Assembly (NCBI GenBank): GCA_945881965.1
Contig: CAMCVS010000003.1
Coordinates: 124,001 to 188,000, forward strand
Source: Paracoccus haematequi
Lineage (GTDB): Bacteria > Pseudomonadota > Alphaproteobacteria > Rhodobacterales > Rhodobacteraceae
Reading direction: 5' to 3'
Length of the DNA stretch: 64,000 nucleotides
Below, one piece after another: positions 1 to 10,400 of this stretch. The notes under the pieces were generated by a model. It was not told where the DNA came from. It saw nothing but the letters and a program-made list of their open reading frames with translations, and did not search any database. A program made the position numbers and the translations under genes. Numbering within the stretch: the first letter of the stretch is position 1; each line of letters starts with the position of its first letter.

Positions 1-2
1 CG

Positions 3-908
3 CGCGATGCCTTGGGTGCGGCGGCAGATGCGGTGTTTGCCGCCGAGGCGGGTCAGGTTGTCGGCCCCTTCGACACCTCAATCGGCCCCGCGCTGTTCCG
101 CATGAACGGGATTTTGGCGGCTGAAATCACCAGCTATGACGACGCGCTGCCGGAACTGCGCGAGGAATTGGCCTTGGGCCGCGCGCGCCGCACCATCGAA
201 CAGGATATTCAGGCCATCGACGATCTGATGGCGGGCGGGGCCACGCTGGAAGAGGTCGCGCAAGAGACGGCGATGGACCTTGGCACCATCGACTGGCACC
301 CCGACGAAGGCGAAGGCATGGCCGCCTATCCCGCCTTCAACACCGCCGCCGAAACACTGGCCAAGGACGATTTCCCCCGCATCCTGCCGCTGGATGACGG
401 CGGCATCGTCGCGCTGCGGCTGGACGAAGACATCGCCGCCCGCGCACAAGAATATGACGAGGTTGCCGACCGCGTGCAGGCGATCTGGGACTCTGAGCGC
501 ACCGAGGCCGCGCTGCGCGCCTATGCCGAAACGCTGGTGCCACGCCTGCTGGAAGGGGCGACGTTCGAAGGCGTGGGCCTGACCACCACGCGCGAAGACG
601 GCGCAATGCGCAGCGCCGCCATTCTGGGCACGCCGCCCGATTTCATGAGCCGGGTGTTTGCGATGAAACCCGGCGAAGTATCGATCGTGACCGCCTTTGG
701 CGCGGCAACGCTGGTGCGGATGACGGGCGAACTGCCCCCCGATGACACGGACCCGTCCATCGTGGCGCTGCGCGCACAGGTGACGGGACAGGCCGATGCC
801 GGGTTGCAGCAGGACGTCTATGGCGCGTTCTCGACCGATATCCAGCGCCGCGCGGGGGTCAGCCTGGATCAGGCCGCGATCAACGCGGTCAACGCGAACC
901 AGCAGTAA
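3..908 (+). CDS. PpiD/SurA-like peptidyl-prolyl isomerase, 3' part
   Basis: The reading frame is open from the window edge, so the N-terminus (membrane anchor and SurA-N region) is missing. About 300 residues are visible. The first 40 or so look like the end of a parvulin domain (VVGPFDTSIGPALFRM), followed by an acidic, Ala-rich region that again resembles a degenerate parvulin/SurA C-terminal half. PpiD-type proteins are periplasmic-facing folding chaperones anchored in the inner membrane. It ends 23 bases before trpE on the same strand, a neighbour pairing common in Rhodobacterales. The family call is fairly firm; whether it is enzymatically active cannot be judged without the 5' part. Confidence 0.75.
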   Translation, partial: RDALGAAADAVFAAEAGQVVGPFDTSIGPALFRMNGILAAEITSYDDALPELREELALGRARRTIEQDIQAIDDLMAGGATLEEVAQETAMDLGTIDWHPDEGEGMAAYPAFNTAAETLAKDDFPRILPLDDGGIVALRLDEDIAARAQEYDEVADRVQAIWDSERTEAALRAYAETLVPRLLEGATFEGVGLTTTREDGAMRSAAILGTPPDFMSRVFAMKPGEVSIVTAFGAATLVRMTGELPPDDTDPSIVALRAQVTGQADAGLQQDVYGAFSTDIQRRAGVSLDQAAINAVNANQQ

Positions 909-931
909 GGCCGGAACAAAGGATCTTCGTG

Positions 932-2440
932 ATGGAACTGACGCCCGCGTTCGACGCCTTTGCCACAGCCCATGCCGCGGGGCGCAATCAGGTGGTTTTT
1001 GCGCGTCTGGCCGCCGATCTGGACACGCCGGTGTCACTGATGCTGAAGATGACGGGCGCGGCCAAGGATGCGTTTGTGCTGGAATCGGTGACGGGTGGCG
1101 AGGTGCGCGGGCGCTATTCCATCATCGGGATGAAGCCGGACCTGATCTGGCAATGCCACGGCACGGCGGCACGGATCAACCGGTCCGCCCGCTTTGACCC
1201 TGACGCGTGGGAACCCGAAACCGCCGCGCCGCTGGACAGCCTGCGCGCGCTGATCGCGGAAAGCCGGATTGATTTGCCCGATGGCCTGCCCGCCGCATCG
1301 GCGGGGCTGTTCGGTTATCTGGGCTATGACATGATCCGGCTGGTGGAACATCTGCCCGATGTGAACCCCGATCCTTTGGGCCTGCCCGATGCCGTCATGC
1401 TGCGCCCCACGGTGATCGCCGTGCTGGACGGGGTCAAGGGCGAGGTCACGGTCGTGGCCCCCGCCTGGGTTACGCCCGGCCAATCCGCGCGCGCCGCCTA
1501 TGCGCAGGCGGCGGAACGCGTGATGGACGCGGTGCGCGATCTGGAACGTGGCTTGCCCGAGGCGCGGCGCGATCTGGGCGAGGCGCGCGAAATCGCGCCC
1601 CCGGTGTCGAATTTCACCCGCGAGGGGTATCATGCCGCTGTTGAGCGGGCCAAGGATTACATCCGCGCCGGCGACATCTTTCAGGTGGTGCCGTCGCAGC
1701 GCTGGACGCAGGATTTCCCGCTGCCGCCGTTCACGCTTTATCGGTCGTTGCGGCGCACCAACCCCTCTCCCTTCATGTTCTATTTCAACTTCGGTGGCTT
1801 TCATGTGGTGGGGGCCAGCCCCGAGATTCTGGTGCGGGTGTTCGGGTCCGAGGTCACGATCCGCCCCATCGCGGGCACCCGTCCGCGCGGGGCGACGCCT
1901 GCGGCGGATGATGCCTATGAGGCGGACCTGCTGGCTGATCCCAAGGAACGGGCCGAACATCTGATGCTCTTGGACCTTGGGCGCAACGATGTGGGCCGCG
2001 TGGCGCGCATCGGCACCGTGCGCCCGACCGAGCAATTCATCATCGAACGTTACAGCCACGTGATGCACATCGTGTCGAACGTGGTGGGCGAATTGGCCGA
2101 CGGGCAGGATGCGTTGTCGGCACTGCTGGCCGGGCTGCCTGCGGGCACGGTGTCGGGCGCGCCCAAGGTCCGCGCAATGCAGATCATCGACGAGCTGGAA
2201 CCCGAAAAGCGCGGCGTTTATGGCGGCGGCTGCGGCTATTTCAGCGCGGGGGGTGACATGGATATGTGCATCGCGCTGCGCACGGCGATCGTCAAGGACG
2301 GCAAGCTTTATATCCAAGCCGGGGGCGGCATCGTCTATGACAGCGACCCCGAGGCGGAATATCAGGAAACCCTGCACAAATCCAACGCGATCCGCCGCGC
2401 GGCGGCGGATGCCTATCGGTTTGCGAACGGGAACGGCTGA
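932..2440 (+). CDS. trpE: Anthranilate synthase component I
   Basis: Converts chorismate plus glutamine-derived ammonia to anthranilate, the first step of tryptophan synthesis, with TrpG as the amidotransferase partner. The 502-residue protein has the N-terminal TrpE region with the feedback-type VLES segment near residue 50, and a full chorismate-binding domain: DLGRNDVGRVARIG near 345-360 and SGAPKVRAMQIIDELEP near 407-424. An ATG at 932 is preceded by AAGGA at 919-923 with 8-base spacing; a GTG three bases upstream is the alternative. TrpG, its partner, is encoded 6.3 kb downstream rather than adjacent. No leader peptide or attenuator is visible in the 23 bases after the upstream gene. Confidence 0.97.
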   Translation: MELTPAFDAFATAHAAGRNQVVFARLAADLDTPVSLMLKMTGAAKDAFVLESVTGGEVRGRYSIIGMKPDLIWQCHGTAARINRSARFDPDAWEPETAAPLDSLRALIAESRIDLPDGLPAASAGLFGYLGYDMIRLVEHLPDVNPDPLGLPDAVMLRPTVIAVLDGVKGEVTVVAPAWVTPGQSARAAYAQAAERVMDAVRDLERGLPEARRDLGEAREIAPPVSNFTREGYHAAVERAKDYIRAGDIFQVVPSQRWTQDFPLPPFTLYRSLRRTNPSPFMFYFNFGGFHVVGASPEILVRVFGSEVTIRPIAGTRPRGATPAADDAYEADLLADPKERAEHLMLLDLGRNDVGRVARIGTVRPTEQFIIERYSHVMHIVSNVVGELADGQDALSALLAGLPAGTVSGAPKVRAMQIIDELEPEKRGVYGGGCGYFSAGGDMDMCIALRTAIVKDGKLYIQAGGGIVYDSDPEAEYQETLHKSNAIRRAAADAYRFANGNG

Positions 2441-2449
2441 CCGTTCCCG
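2428..2449. terminator. Stem-loop over the trpE stop codon
   Basis: A perfect 9-base inverted repeat (CGGGAACGG / CCGTTCCCG) with a 4-base loop spans the trpE stop codon and the 18-base gap to the convergent helicase gene. It has no clear T tract, so it may be a weak or Rho-assisted bidirectional end signal; this is inference. Confidence 0.45.
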
Positions 2450-2458
2450 CCGTTTGCA

Positions 2459-3853
2459 TCACGCTTGACGCGCGCGGCCACCACCGTTGCCGCCACCACG
2501 GCGGCGGTTGGGTTTCGCGCCCTCGGGGCGGGCAAGGCCGGGATGAACGGGGCGCGGGGCCTGCGGTTTCGCGCCTGCGGGTTTCGCAGCGCCAGGTTTG
2601 GCCGCACCTGCGCCATTGCCAGAACCCTGCGGTTTCGGCCCACGGCCTGCGCCGCGCGATTGCGCGGCGGTGCGTGCGGCGGCCTTGACGGCGGCGGCGG
2701 CAGCGTCGGCCACCGCGCCCGTCCAGGGCCGCCCCGATGCAATCGGCAGCGAGGTTTTCAGGATTTTCTCGATATCCTTCAACTCGCCCATTTCCTCGGG
2801 TGCGCAATAGGCAATTGCCTTGCCGTCGCGGCCCGCCCGCGCGGTGCGGCCAATGCGGTGGACATAGGCTTCGGGGACGTTGGGCAGTTCATAGTTATAC
2901 ACATACCGCACATCCGGGATATCCAGACCCCGCGCGGCCACATCGGTTGCCACCAGAACCCGCACCTCGCCCGACCGGAAGGCGGCCAAGGCGCGGTCCC
3001 GCTGGCCCTGGCTTTTGTTGCCGTGGATCGAGGCGACGGCAAAACCGACCTTTTCCAAATGCTTGGACAGCTTCTCCATCCCGTGCTTGGTGCGCCCGAA
3101 CACCAGCGCCAGTTCGTCGCGGTGGGTGTCCAGATGTTCGATCAGCAGATCGGTTTTCACCGATTTGGCCACGAAATGCACCTCTTGGGTGACCTTGGCC
3201 GCTGTGGTGCCGGACGGCGTGACCTGCACGCGGACGGGACGATCCAGATAGGCGGCACTGATTTCTTCCATCTGTTTTGGCATGGTGGCCGAGAACAGCA
3301 TGGTCTGGCGCGCCTTGGGCAGCATATTGGCGATCTGGCGCAGCACGTGGATGAACCCAAGGTCCATCATCTGATCCGCCTCGTCCAGCACAAGAAAATG
3401 CGTCAGGTCCAGCCGCAGCGCCTTGCGCCCGATCAGGTCCATCAACCGCCCCGGTGTGGCCACCAGCACATCAACACCGCGCGCCAGCCCGCGTTCCTGC
3501 GGCACAAAGCCCACGCCGCCGACGATGGTCAGCACCTTAATGGGCGTGCCCACGGCCAGATGTTCCAGCGTTTCCGCGATCTGGCGCACCAGTTCGCGGG
3601 TGGGGGCGAGGATCAGCGCGCGGGTGGTTTTCGGCAGCGCGTGTTTGCGGTCCTCGATCAGGCGCGACAACAGCGGCAGGCCAAAGGCCGCCGTCTTGCC
3701 GGTGCCGGTCTGGGCCAGACCCAGCACATCGCGGCCCTCCATCGCGGGCGGGATCGCGCGGGTCTGGATCGGGGTGGGCTCGGTGATGCCACGCGCCTCA
3801 AGCCGTTCACACAGGTGGGCGCTGAGCCCCATCATTTCGAATTGTTTGGTCAT
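2459..3853 (-). CDS. DEAD-box ATP-dependent RNA helicase (RhlE-like)
   Basis: Unwinds structured RNA using ATP; this group acts in cold adaptation, RNA turnover or ribosome assembly. The 464-residue protein shows Q motif FEMMGLS, motif I AQTGTGKT (47-54), PTREL (84-88), DEAD (157-160), SAT (188-190) and HRIGRTARAGRDG in the second RecA domain. The last 80 or so residues are a low-complexity basic Ala/Gly/Pro/Lys/Arg tail ending in RRRGGGNGGGRARQA, typical of RNA-binding extensions. The frame stays open 52 codons upstream, but MTKQFEMMGL at 3853 matches the family start. Convergent with trpE and divergent from fur. Confidence 0.93.
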   Translation of the reverse strand: MTKQFEMMGLSAHLCERLEARGITEPTPIQTRAIPPAMEGRDVLGLAQTGTGKTAAFGLPLLSRLIEDRKHALPKTTRALILAPTRELVRQIAETLEHLAVGTPIKVLTIVGGVGFVPQERGLARGVDVLVATPGRLMDLIGRKALRLDLTHFLVLDEADQMMDLGFIHVLRQIANMLPKARQTMLFSATMPKQMEEISAAYLDRPVRVQVTPSGTTAAKVTQEVHFVAKSVKTDLLIEHLDTHRDELALVFGRTKHGMEKLSKHLEKVGFAVASIHGNKSQGQRDRALAAFRSGEVRVLVATDVAARGLDIPDVRYVYNYELPNVPEAYVHRIGRTARAGRDGKAIAYCAPEEMGELKDIEKILKTSLPIASGRPWTGAVADAAAAAVKAAARTAAQSRGAGRGPKPQGSGNGAGAAKPGAAKPAGAKPQAPRPVHPGLARPEGAKPNRRRGGGNGGGRARQA

Positions 3854-4196
3854 GGGTCGTCTTTCCGCCCGCGAAAACCACGGGCAAATCGGGTCCGCCC
3901 GTCCTGCGGGTCGGTATCCTGAGCCTGCGGGCGGCGCATACCCCGCCGGCATCGTGCCATTGGGGCGGTTCCCGCGTCTCCCAGGCGTGATCAAGGGAAA
4001 TCTTGCCATCGTTCCAGGATCGACCGACCCCGTCAGGCGCGTAACGCGGCCCCCTGCTCACGCGGCAGGAACGAATTGGGGGTCATATGGCCGATCCGAC
4101 GCGCGGTGTCAATCTTGCGCGCAGCGGTGGGTTGCGGCGGGTGGAAATTCGCGCGCGCGCGGGGTAAGGCGGGGCCACCACAGCCGGAGGTGCCGC
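3854..4196. other. 343-base intergenic region between helicase and fur
   Basis: This gap between two divergent genes must hold both promoters. I found no RNA gene, terminator or convincing conserved protein frame in it; open frames here are GC-rich shadows. A strong ribosome binding site for fur (GGAGGT) lies at its right end. No clear Fur or Irr box is visible by eye. Confidence 0.5.
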
Positions 4197-4610
4197 ATGA
4201 CCTTTTCCATCCTGTCGCGCTGCGAAGCCAAGGGGCTGCGCATGACCGGGCAACGCCGCATCATCGCCGCCGTGCTGGAAGATTCGGCCGATCACCCGGA
4301 TGTTGAAGAGCTGTATGCCCGCGCGTCCGCCCGCGATCCGCATATCTCGTTGGCCACCGTCTATCGCACCGTCAAGCTGTTCGAAGAGGCGGGGATTCTG
4401 GACCGGCTGGAATTCGGCGATGGCCGCGCGCGGTACGAGGATGCCGAGCGCGACCACCACGACCACCTGATCGACATCGCCACCGGCGAAGTGATCGAGT
4501 TCTGCGACCCCGAGATCGAGGCCCTGCAGGAAAAGATCGCGGCCAAGCTGGGGTTCAAGCTCAAGGGGCACCGGCTGGAACTGTATGGTGTGCGGATCAT
4601 CCGGGACTGA
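4197..4610 (+). CDS. fur: Fur/Mur-family metal-responsive regulator
   Basis: DNA-binding repressor that senses iron or manganese; in many alphaproteobacteria the Fur orthologue works as Mur, controlling manganese uptake. The 137-residue protein has the winged helix with SLATVYRT (51-58), a metal site DHHDHL (86-91), and E101 and H125 at expected ligand positions. It lacks the CxxC zinc pair of E. coli Fur (LIDIATGEV instead of LICLDCGKV), which is normal for the alphaproteobacterial group and argues against PerR. Irr is less likely because the C-terminal EIEALQEKIAAKLGFKLKGHRLELYG matches Fur/Mur. The start is fixed by GGAGGT seven bases upstream. Confidence 0.9.
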   Translation: MTFSILSRCEAKGLRMTGQRRIIAAVLEDSADHPDVEELYARASARDPHISLATVYRTVKLFEEAGILDRLEFGDGRARYEDAERDHHDHLIDIATGEVIEFCDPEIEALQEKIAAKLGFKLKGHRLELYGVRIIRD

Positions 4611-4617
4611 GCGCGCA

Positions 4618-4673
4618 GGGGGGCGCTGCCCCCCGGCTTCGCCTCCCCCCGGGATAGTTATGAACCAGAGAAG
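4618..4673. repeat. GC-rich intergenic repeat, variant copy
   Basis: Begins just after the fur stop with a GGGGGG / CCCCCC stem around CGCTG, then a C-rich stretch and GGGATAGTTATGAACCAGAG. The hairpin core is identical to the copy at 43966, but the 3' part differs (ATAGTTATGAACC rather than GTATTTCGGGC), so it looks like a second subtype of the same element. It probably also ends fur transcription. Confidence 0.6.
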
Positions 4674-4797
4674 CCGGGACAGTCCGGGGCAGCGCGCGCG
4701 CCAAGCCATGATACAGGCGCATGGCTGCCCCGGCAGAGGCGGGCTATCTTTGCCGGGGCCACCCCGTTAGCTGTGGGGCGCGATCAGGGAGGATGGC

Positions 4798-5691
4798 ATG
4801 GAAAATACACGCGGCGCGGGGCTGATGGTGGCCGCGATGCTGGCCTTTGCCATCGAGGATCTGTTCATCAAGAAGCTGGCGGTGGCGGGTGTGCCGCTGG
4901 GGCAGATCCTGCTGTTTCTGGGGCTGGGCGGCGGGTTGGTGTTTTCGTTGGTGGTGCGCGCGCGGGGCGAGGTGTTGATATCCAAGGTGCTGCTGCGGCG
5001 GGGCGTGATGTTGCGCAACATCGGCGAGATCATCGGCACCCTGGGGTTCGTGTCCGCCATCGCGCTGACGCCGATTTCCTCGGCCTCGGCGATCTTTCAG
5101 GCCAATCCGCTGGCGGTCACACTGGGGGCGGCGCTGTTTCTGGGCGTGCCGGTGGGTTGGCGGCGCTGGACCGCGATTGGCGTCGGGTTCGCGGGCGTGC
5201 TGTTGATCGTGCGGCCGGGGGCTGCGGATTTCGATCCACGGTCGATCTATGCGGTCATTGCGGTGTTCGGGCTGGCGCTGCGCGATCTGGCGACGCGGAA
5301 CGTGGCGCGCGAGGTCAGTTCGATGCAACTGTCGGCCTGGGGATTTGCCACGCTGGTGCCGGCGGGGCTGTTCCTGTTCTGGCTGACCGGGACCGCGCCG
5401 ATCACGCTTTTGCCCTGGCAATGGGGGTTCATGGCGGCGGCGCTGCTCTGCGGTCTGTTGGGGTATTACGCCATCACGGCGGCGAGCCGCCTGGGTGACG
5501 TGGCCTTTGTGACCTCGTTCCGCTATACGCGGCTGATTTTTGCGCTGATCATCGGGACGCTGTTTTTCGGCGAAAGGCCGGACCTGCTGACGCTATTGGG
5601 GTCGGTGCTGATCGTGGGGTCGGGGCTTTACAGCCTGTTGCGCGAGCGGCGGCTGGCGCGGGCGGCCCGAGAGGCCACACCCGTCGCGTGA
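4798..5691 (+). CDS. DMT-superfamily (EamA) transporter
   Basis: Inner-membrane protein of 297 residues with about ten hydrophobic helices arranged as two EamA repeats, the architecture of drug/metabolite exporters such as RhaT/YdcZ relatives. The segment ALTPISSASAIFQANPLAVTLGAALFLGVPVGWRRW is the usual helix 3-5 motif (residues about 80-120), and the second repeat ends with FALIIGTLFFGERPDLLTLLGSVLIVGSGLY. GGGAGGA before the ATG supports the start. The C-terminus is short and basic, facing the cytoplasm. The substrate cannot be read from the sequence. It stands alone between fur and enolase. Confidence 0.88.
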   Translation: MENTRGAGLMVAAMLAFAIEDLFIKKLAVAGVPLGQILLFLGLGGGLVFSLVVRARGEVLISKVLLRRGVMLRNIGEIIGTLGFVSAIALTPISSASAIFQANPLAVTLGAALFLGVPVGWRRWTAIGVGFAGVLLIVRPGAADFDPRSIYAVIAVFGLALRDLATRNVAREVSSMQLSAWGFATLVPAGLFLFWLTGTAPITLLPWQWGFMAAALLCGLLGYYAITAASRLGDVAFVTSFRYTRLIFALIIGTLFFGERPDLLTLLGSVLIVGSGLYSLLRERRLARAAREATPVA

Positions 5692-7062
<1,371 letters not shown>

Positions 7063-7073
7063 TGCTGCCCTGC

Positions 7074-7100
7074 TGCTGCGCGGTCACTCGCCGCGCAGCA
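7074..7100. terminator. Inverted repeat between eno and yibQ ends
   Basis: Ten-base perfect arms (TGCTGCGCGG / CCGCGCAGCA) with a seven-base loop sit between the two convergent genes and run into the yibQ stop. There is no T run, so it may be a bidirectional barrier rather than a classic intrinsic terminator. Confidence 0.45.
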
Positions 7101-8490
7101 CGGCGGACACCGGGGCCAGTGCCACGCGGGCGGCGCGGTCTTGCAGGCCCCACAGCAGCAGCGCCGATATCGTCTCGGGGCGCAGGCGGCCCAGCATGAT
7201 GACGCCCGCGTCGTCCGTGCCGGCCTTGAACGCGGCCTGATCCAGAAAGCGGCGGATGGTGCCCGCGTCCTGCCCCTCGCTGTCGAAATCGCGGAAGATG
7301 GTGGCGGCGGGAACGCCGGCCTTTTCCGCCAGCTTGCGCGCGGTATCCAGCCCCTTGGGCAGGAACACCGCGCCATGGCCGGAATCCGCCAGCATCGCGG
7401 TGACTTGGTCTGCGGCGACCTTGGTGGCCTGCACCCCGCTGCGGTCGCCTTCCATGACCGCCACCGATTCGGGCAGCGTGGTCAGGATCGACGCCAGCGC
7501 CTGTTCGACATCGGGGGCGGTCGCGCCTGCGGGCAGATCAGTCAGCGCCATCACCTCGAACCCGGCCGCACGGTAGCGCGCCATGGCGGCGGCGGCATCC
7601 GCGCGGGACGGATCGACTGCGAAGGTCAGCGGATAGGGGAAGGCGCGCAACGCCTCCAGCCCTACCGGGTTGTCGCCCCGGTCGATCAGCACGATGGCCA
7701 TGCGCGGTTTGCCATCGGGGTTGGCAAAGGGCACGGCAAAGCTGTCGATGGCCCTGGGGCCTGCGGTGACAGCGGGTTTGTCGCGTTCGGTCAGCGGCAC
7801 TGTGGGTTTGCCGATAGTCCGCGTCGCCGGGGCCTGCGGTGCGGCGGGCGGGAGGGCGGCGATCTGGGCGGCTTCGCTGGCCTCGGCATTGGGCGAGACA
7901 TTCACGGCAGGATCGGGGGCAGGATCGGGGGCAGGATCGGGCACCGTTTCGACTTGTGGGGCGGTTTCGGAGGCTGGCGGGGCCTCGGCGGATTGAGCAT
8001 CGGCGGGCGGGGCCACAGCGGGAGGGGCCTCGGCCGTGGGCTGCGGTGCGACAGGTGCCGTTGGCGCAACGGGGGCGGCCTCTGCCAAAGCGGCAGGCGC
8101 TGCGGCGGCGTCTGTGGTCGCGTCGGCGGCTGGAACAACAGGTGCATCCGGGGTGGGCGCTGTTTGCGGAGCAGCATCAGTAGCGGCCAAGGCGGCGGCA
8201 TCCGGGCGCGGTTGCGGCGCTGCGACTTCGAGGGCCGGGACAGGTGGCGCGGCCCCCTCGGGGGCGGCAATCGCCCCGGTTTCAGACGCTGTGGCGGCGG
8301 CTTCTGGAACAGCCTCTGCCGGGCGCGGCGCGGGGGCTGTGATTTCCGGCGCGGCTGCGGTCAATGTCGTCTCGGGGGCCATCACAGTCTCGGTCCCCGG
8401 CGGCAGACGGGTTGCCAATGACACCGCCCCTGCCCCCACAACCGAGGTCAGCGCCCCCCAGATCATGCCGCTTGCCAGACCTCGTGCCAT
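7084..8490 (-). CDS. YibQ-type divergent polysaccharide deacetylase
   Basis: A 468-residue membrane-anchored periplasmic protein. It has one N-terminal hydrophobic helix (about residues 5-27), then a 200-residue low-complexity Ala/Pro/Glu/Val linker, then a C-terminal domain of about 220 residues starting near KPRMAIVLIDRGDNP, matching the divergent polysaccharide deacetylase (DUF610/YibQ) fold. The metal-binding positions look degenerate: the usual IDDLG is IDRGD and the HLPM histidine is replaced in VMALTDLP, so catalysis is doubtful. Start chosen at MARGLASG because AGGGA precedes it. It is the immediate divergent neighbour of trpG, as in the trpE-yibQ-trpGDC arrangement known in Rhodobacter sphaeroides. 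Substrate unknown. Confidence 0.8.
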   Translation of the reverse strand: MARGLASGMIWGALTSVVGAGAVSLATRLPPGTETVMAPETTLTAAAPEITAPAPRPAEAVPEAAATASETGAIAAPEGAAPPVPALEVAAPQPRPDAAALAATDAAPQTAPTPDAPVVPAADATTDAAAAPAALAEAAPVAPTAPVAPQPTAEAPPAVAPPADAQSAEAPPASETAPQVETVPDPAPDPAPDPAVNVSPNAEASEAAQIAALPPAAPQAPATRTIGKPTVPLTERDKPAVTAGPRAIDSFAVPFANPDGKPRMAIVLIDRGDNPVGLEALRAFPYPLTFAVDPSRADAAAAMARYRAAGFEVMALTDLPAGATAPDVEQALASILTTLPESVAVMEGDRSGVQATKVAADQVTAMLADSGHGAVFLPKGLDTARKLAEKAGVPAATIFRDFDSEGQDAGTIRRFLDQAAFKAGTDDAGVIMLGRLRPETISALLLWGLQDRAARVALAPVSAVLRGE

Positions 8491-8753
8491 ACCCGATCCC
8501 TCAACTGCCGTCACCGGGGCTTGGCCCCTTCGTTGCGCAGCGACACCTTATACACAAGCGCCGCGTTTGCCAGCCAGAGACAGCGCCGCGTTTCCCGACG
8601 CGACCCTCCCGTCGGCGCCTCTTGACGCTTCCGCGCAAGCCTGAACAACTATACTGCGCATCGGGGCAATGCCTCCAGCCCCTGTTAACCGGCGCGACCT
8701 TGCCTGTCACCACGTCCCAAGACCCGGCCGCCTACGTGGCCTGAAAGTTCAAC

Positions 8754-9335
8754 ATGCTGCTTCTGATCGACAATTACGACAGCTTTACCTACAACCTCGT
8801 GCATTATCTGGGCGAGCTGGGCGCGGATGTCGTGGTGCGGCGCAATGATGCGCTGGATGTGCAGGCGGCGCTGGCGCTGAACCCGTCGGCCATCGTTCTG
8901 TCGCCCGGTCCCTGCGATCCCGATCAGGCGGGCATCTGTCTGGCGCTGACGGCGGCGGCGGCGGAAACGCGCACGCCGCTGTTGGGCGTCTGTCTGGGGC
9001 ATCAGACCATCGGGCAGGCGTTTGGCGGGAACGTGGTGCGCTGCCATGACATCGTGCATGGCAAGATGGGGCAGATGCACCATGCGGGCGCCAGCCTGTT
9101 TCGCGGCCTGCCCTCGCCGTTCATGGCCACGCGGTATCATTCGCTGGTGGTGGACCGCGCCACCCTGCCCGATTGCCTGGAGGTCACGGCCTGGCTGGCG
9201 GATGGCACCATCATGGGGCTGGCGCATCGCGACCTGCCTATTCACGGGGTGCAGTTTCACCCTGAAAGCATCGCGTCCGAACATGGTCACGCGATGCTGC
9301 GCAATTTCCTTGACCTTGCGGCGGTGCCGGCATGA
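8754..9335 (+). CDS. trpG: Anthranilate synthase component II (glutamine amidotransferase)
   Basis: Class I glutamine amidotransferase that feeds ammonia to TrpE; it may also serve aminodeoxychorismate synthase, since TrpG and PabA cannot be told apart by sequence alone. The catalytic triad is visible as C80 in [13 protein letters not shown]169 and E171 in VQFHPES. 193 residues is the full family length. The stop overlaps the trpD start by four bases (ATGA), indicating translational coupling. The divergent yibQ gene lies 263 bases upstream. Confidence 0.95.
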   Translation: MLLLIDNYDSFTYNLVHYLGELGADVVVRRNDALDVQAALALNPSAIVLSPGPCDPDQAGICLALTAAAAETRTPLLGVCLGHQTIGQAFGGNVVRCHDIVHGKMGQMHHAGASLFRGLPSPFMATRYHSLVVDRATLPDCLEVTAWLADGTIMGLAHRDLPIHGVQFHPESIASEHGHAMLRNFLDLAAVPA

Positions 9336-10351
9336 GCGAGGCGCTGAAACCGCTGATCGCGGCGGCGGCCACGCGCACGCTGACCGCATCCGAGGCCGAG
9401 GCGGCGTTCGGCATCCTGTTCGCAGGCGAGGCGACACCGGCGCAGATCGGCGGCTTTCTGATGGCGCTGCGCACGCGGGGCGAGACGGTGGCGGAATACA
9501 CCGCCGCCGCGCGGGTGATGCGGGCAAAATGCGTGGCGGTGCGGGCCCCTGCGGGGGCAGTGGATATCGTCGGCACCGGCGGGGACGGCAAGAAAACGCT
9601 GAACATCTCGACCGCCGCCGCCTTGGTTGTCGCAGGTGCGGGGGTGCCGGTGGCGAAACACGGCAACCGCAACCTGTCGTCGAAATCCGGCGCGGCGGAT
9701 GCGCTGACCCATCTTGGCATCAACGTGATGGTCGGCCCGCAGGTGGTGGAACGCGCGCTGGCCGAGGCCGGGATCGGCTTCATGATGGCGCCCATGCACC
9801 ATCCGGCGACGAAACACGTCATGCCCGCGCGGTCGGAACTGGGCACGCGGACGATCTTCAACATCCTTGGCCCGCTGACCAATCCGGCGGGCGTCAAGCG
9901 GCAGTTGACCGGGGCCTTTGCCCGCGACCTGATCCGGCCCATGGCGGAAACGCTGGGGCAGTTGGGGTCAGAACGCGCCTGGCTGGTGCATGGGTCAGAT
10001 GGCACCGACGAGATGACGATCACCGGCGTGACATGGATCGCGGTGCTGGAACCGGATGGCACGGTGCGCGATATGGAACTGCACCCCGAGGATTTCGGCC
10101 TGCCGGTCCATCCCTTTGACCAGATCGCGGGCGACACGCCCGAGGTGAACGCGCGCGCGCTCCGCGCGCTTTTGGAGGGCGCATCGGGGGCCTATCGCGA
10201 TGCGGTGCTGCTGAATGCAGCGGCGGCCCTTGTGATTGCCGATGCCGCCCCTGATCTGAAAACCGGCGTGGCGCAGGCCCGCCACAGCATCGACAGCGGC
10301 GCGGCGCAGGAATGTCTGGCGCGGCTCGTGAACGCCACGCGCGAAGGGTGA
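9332..10351 (+). CDS. trpD: Anthranilate phosphoribosyltransferase
   Basis: Joins anthranilate to PRPP, the second committed tryptophan step. The 339-residue protein has the helical N-terminal domain and PRPP-binding loop GTGGDG at 81-86 with NIST following, then [19 protein letters not shown] and the anthranilate-site segment [14 protein letters not shown], ending in a domain with [12 protein letters not shown]. Overlaps trpG by four bases. Normally trpC would follow directly; here a nuclease-like gene intervenes. Confidence 0.97.
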   Translation: MSEALKPLIAAAATRTLTASEAEAAFGILFAGEATPAQIGGFLMALRTRGETVAEYTAAARVMRAKCVAVRAPAGAVDIVGTGGDGKKTLNISTAAALVVAGAGVPVAKHGNRNLSSKSGAADALTHLGINVMVGPQVVERALAEAGIGFMMAPMHHPATKHVMPARSELGTRTIFNILGPLTNPAGVKRQLTGAFARDLIRPMAETLGQLGSERAWLVHGSDGTDEMTITGVTWIAVLEPDGTVRDMELHPEDFGLPVHPFDQIAGDTPEVNARALRALLEGASGAYRDAVLLNAAAALVIADAAPDLKTGVAQARHSIDSGAAQECLARLVNATREG

Positions 10352-10400
10352 AAATGTGCTAGTTTAGCGTCATGGTTGATTCCCACGCGACAGGTGATCC

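Noticed and set aside
2465-3922. Long plus-strand open frame of 485 codons opposite the helicase
   Set aside because: It lies antisense to a helicase with all DEAD-box motifs; composition and lack of recognisable domain mark it as a high-GC shadow.
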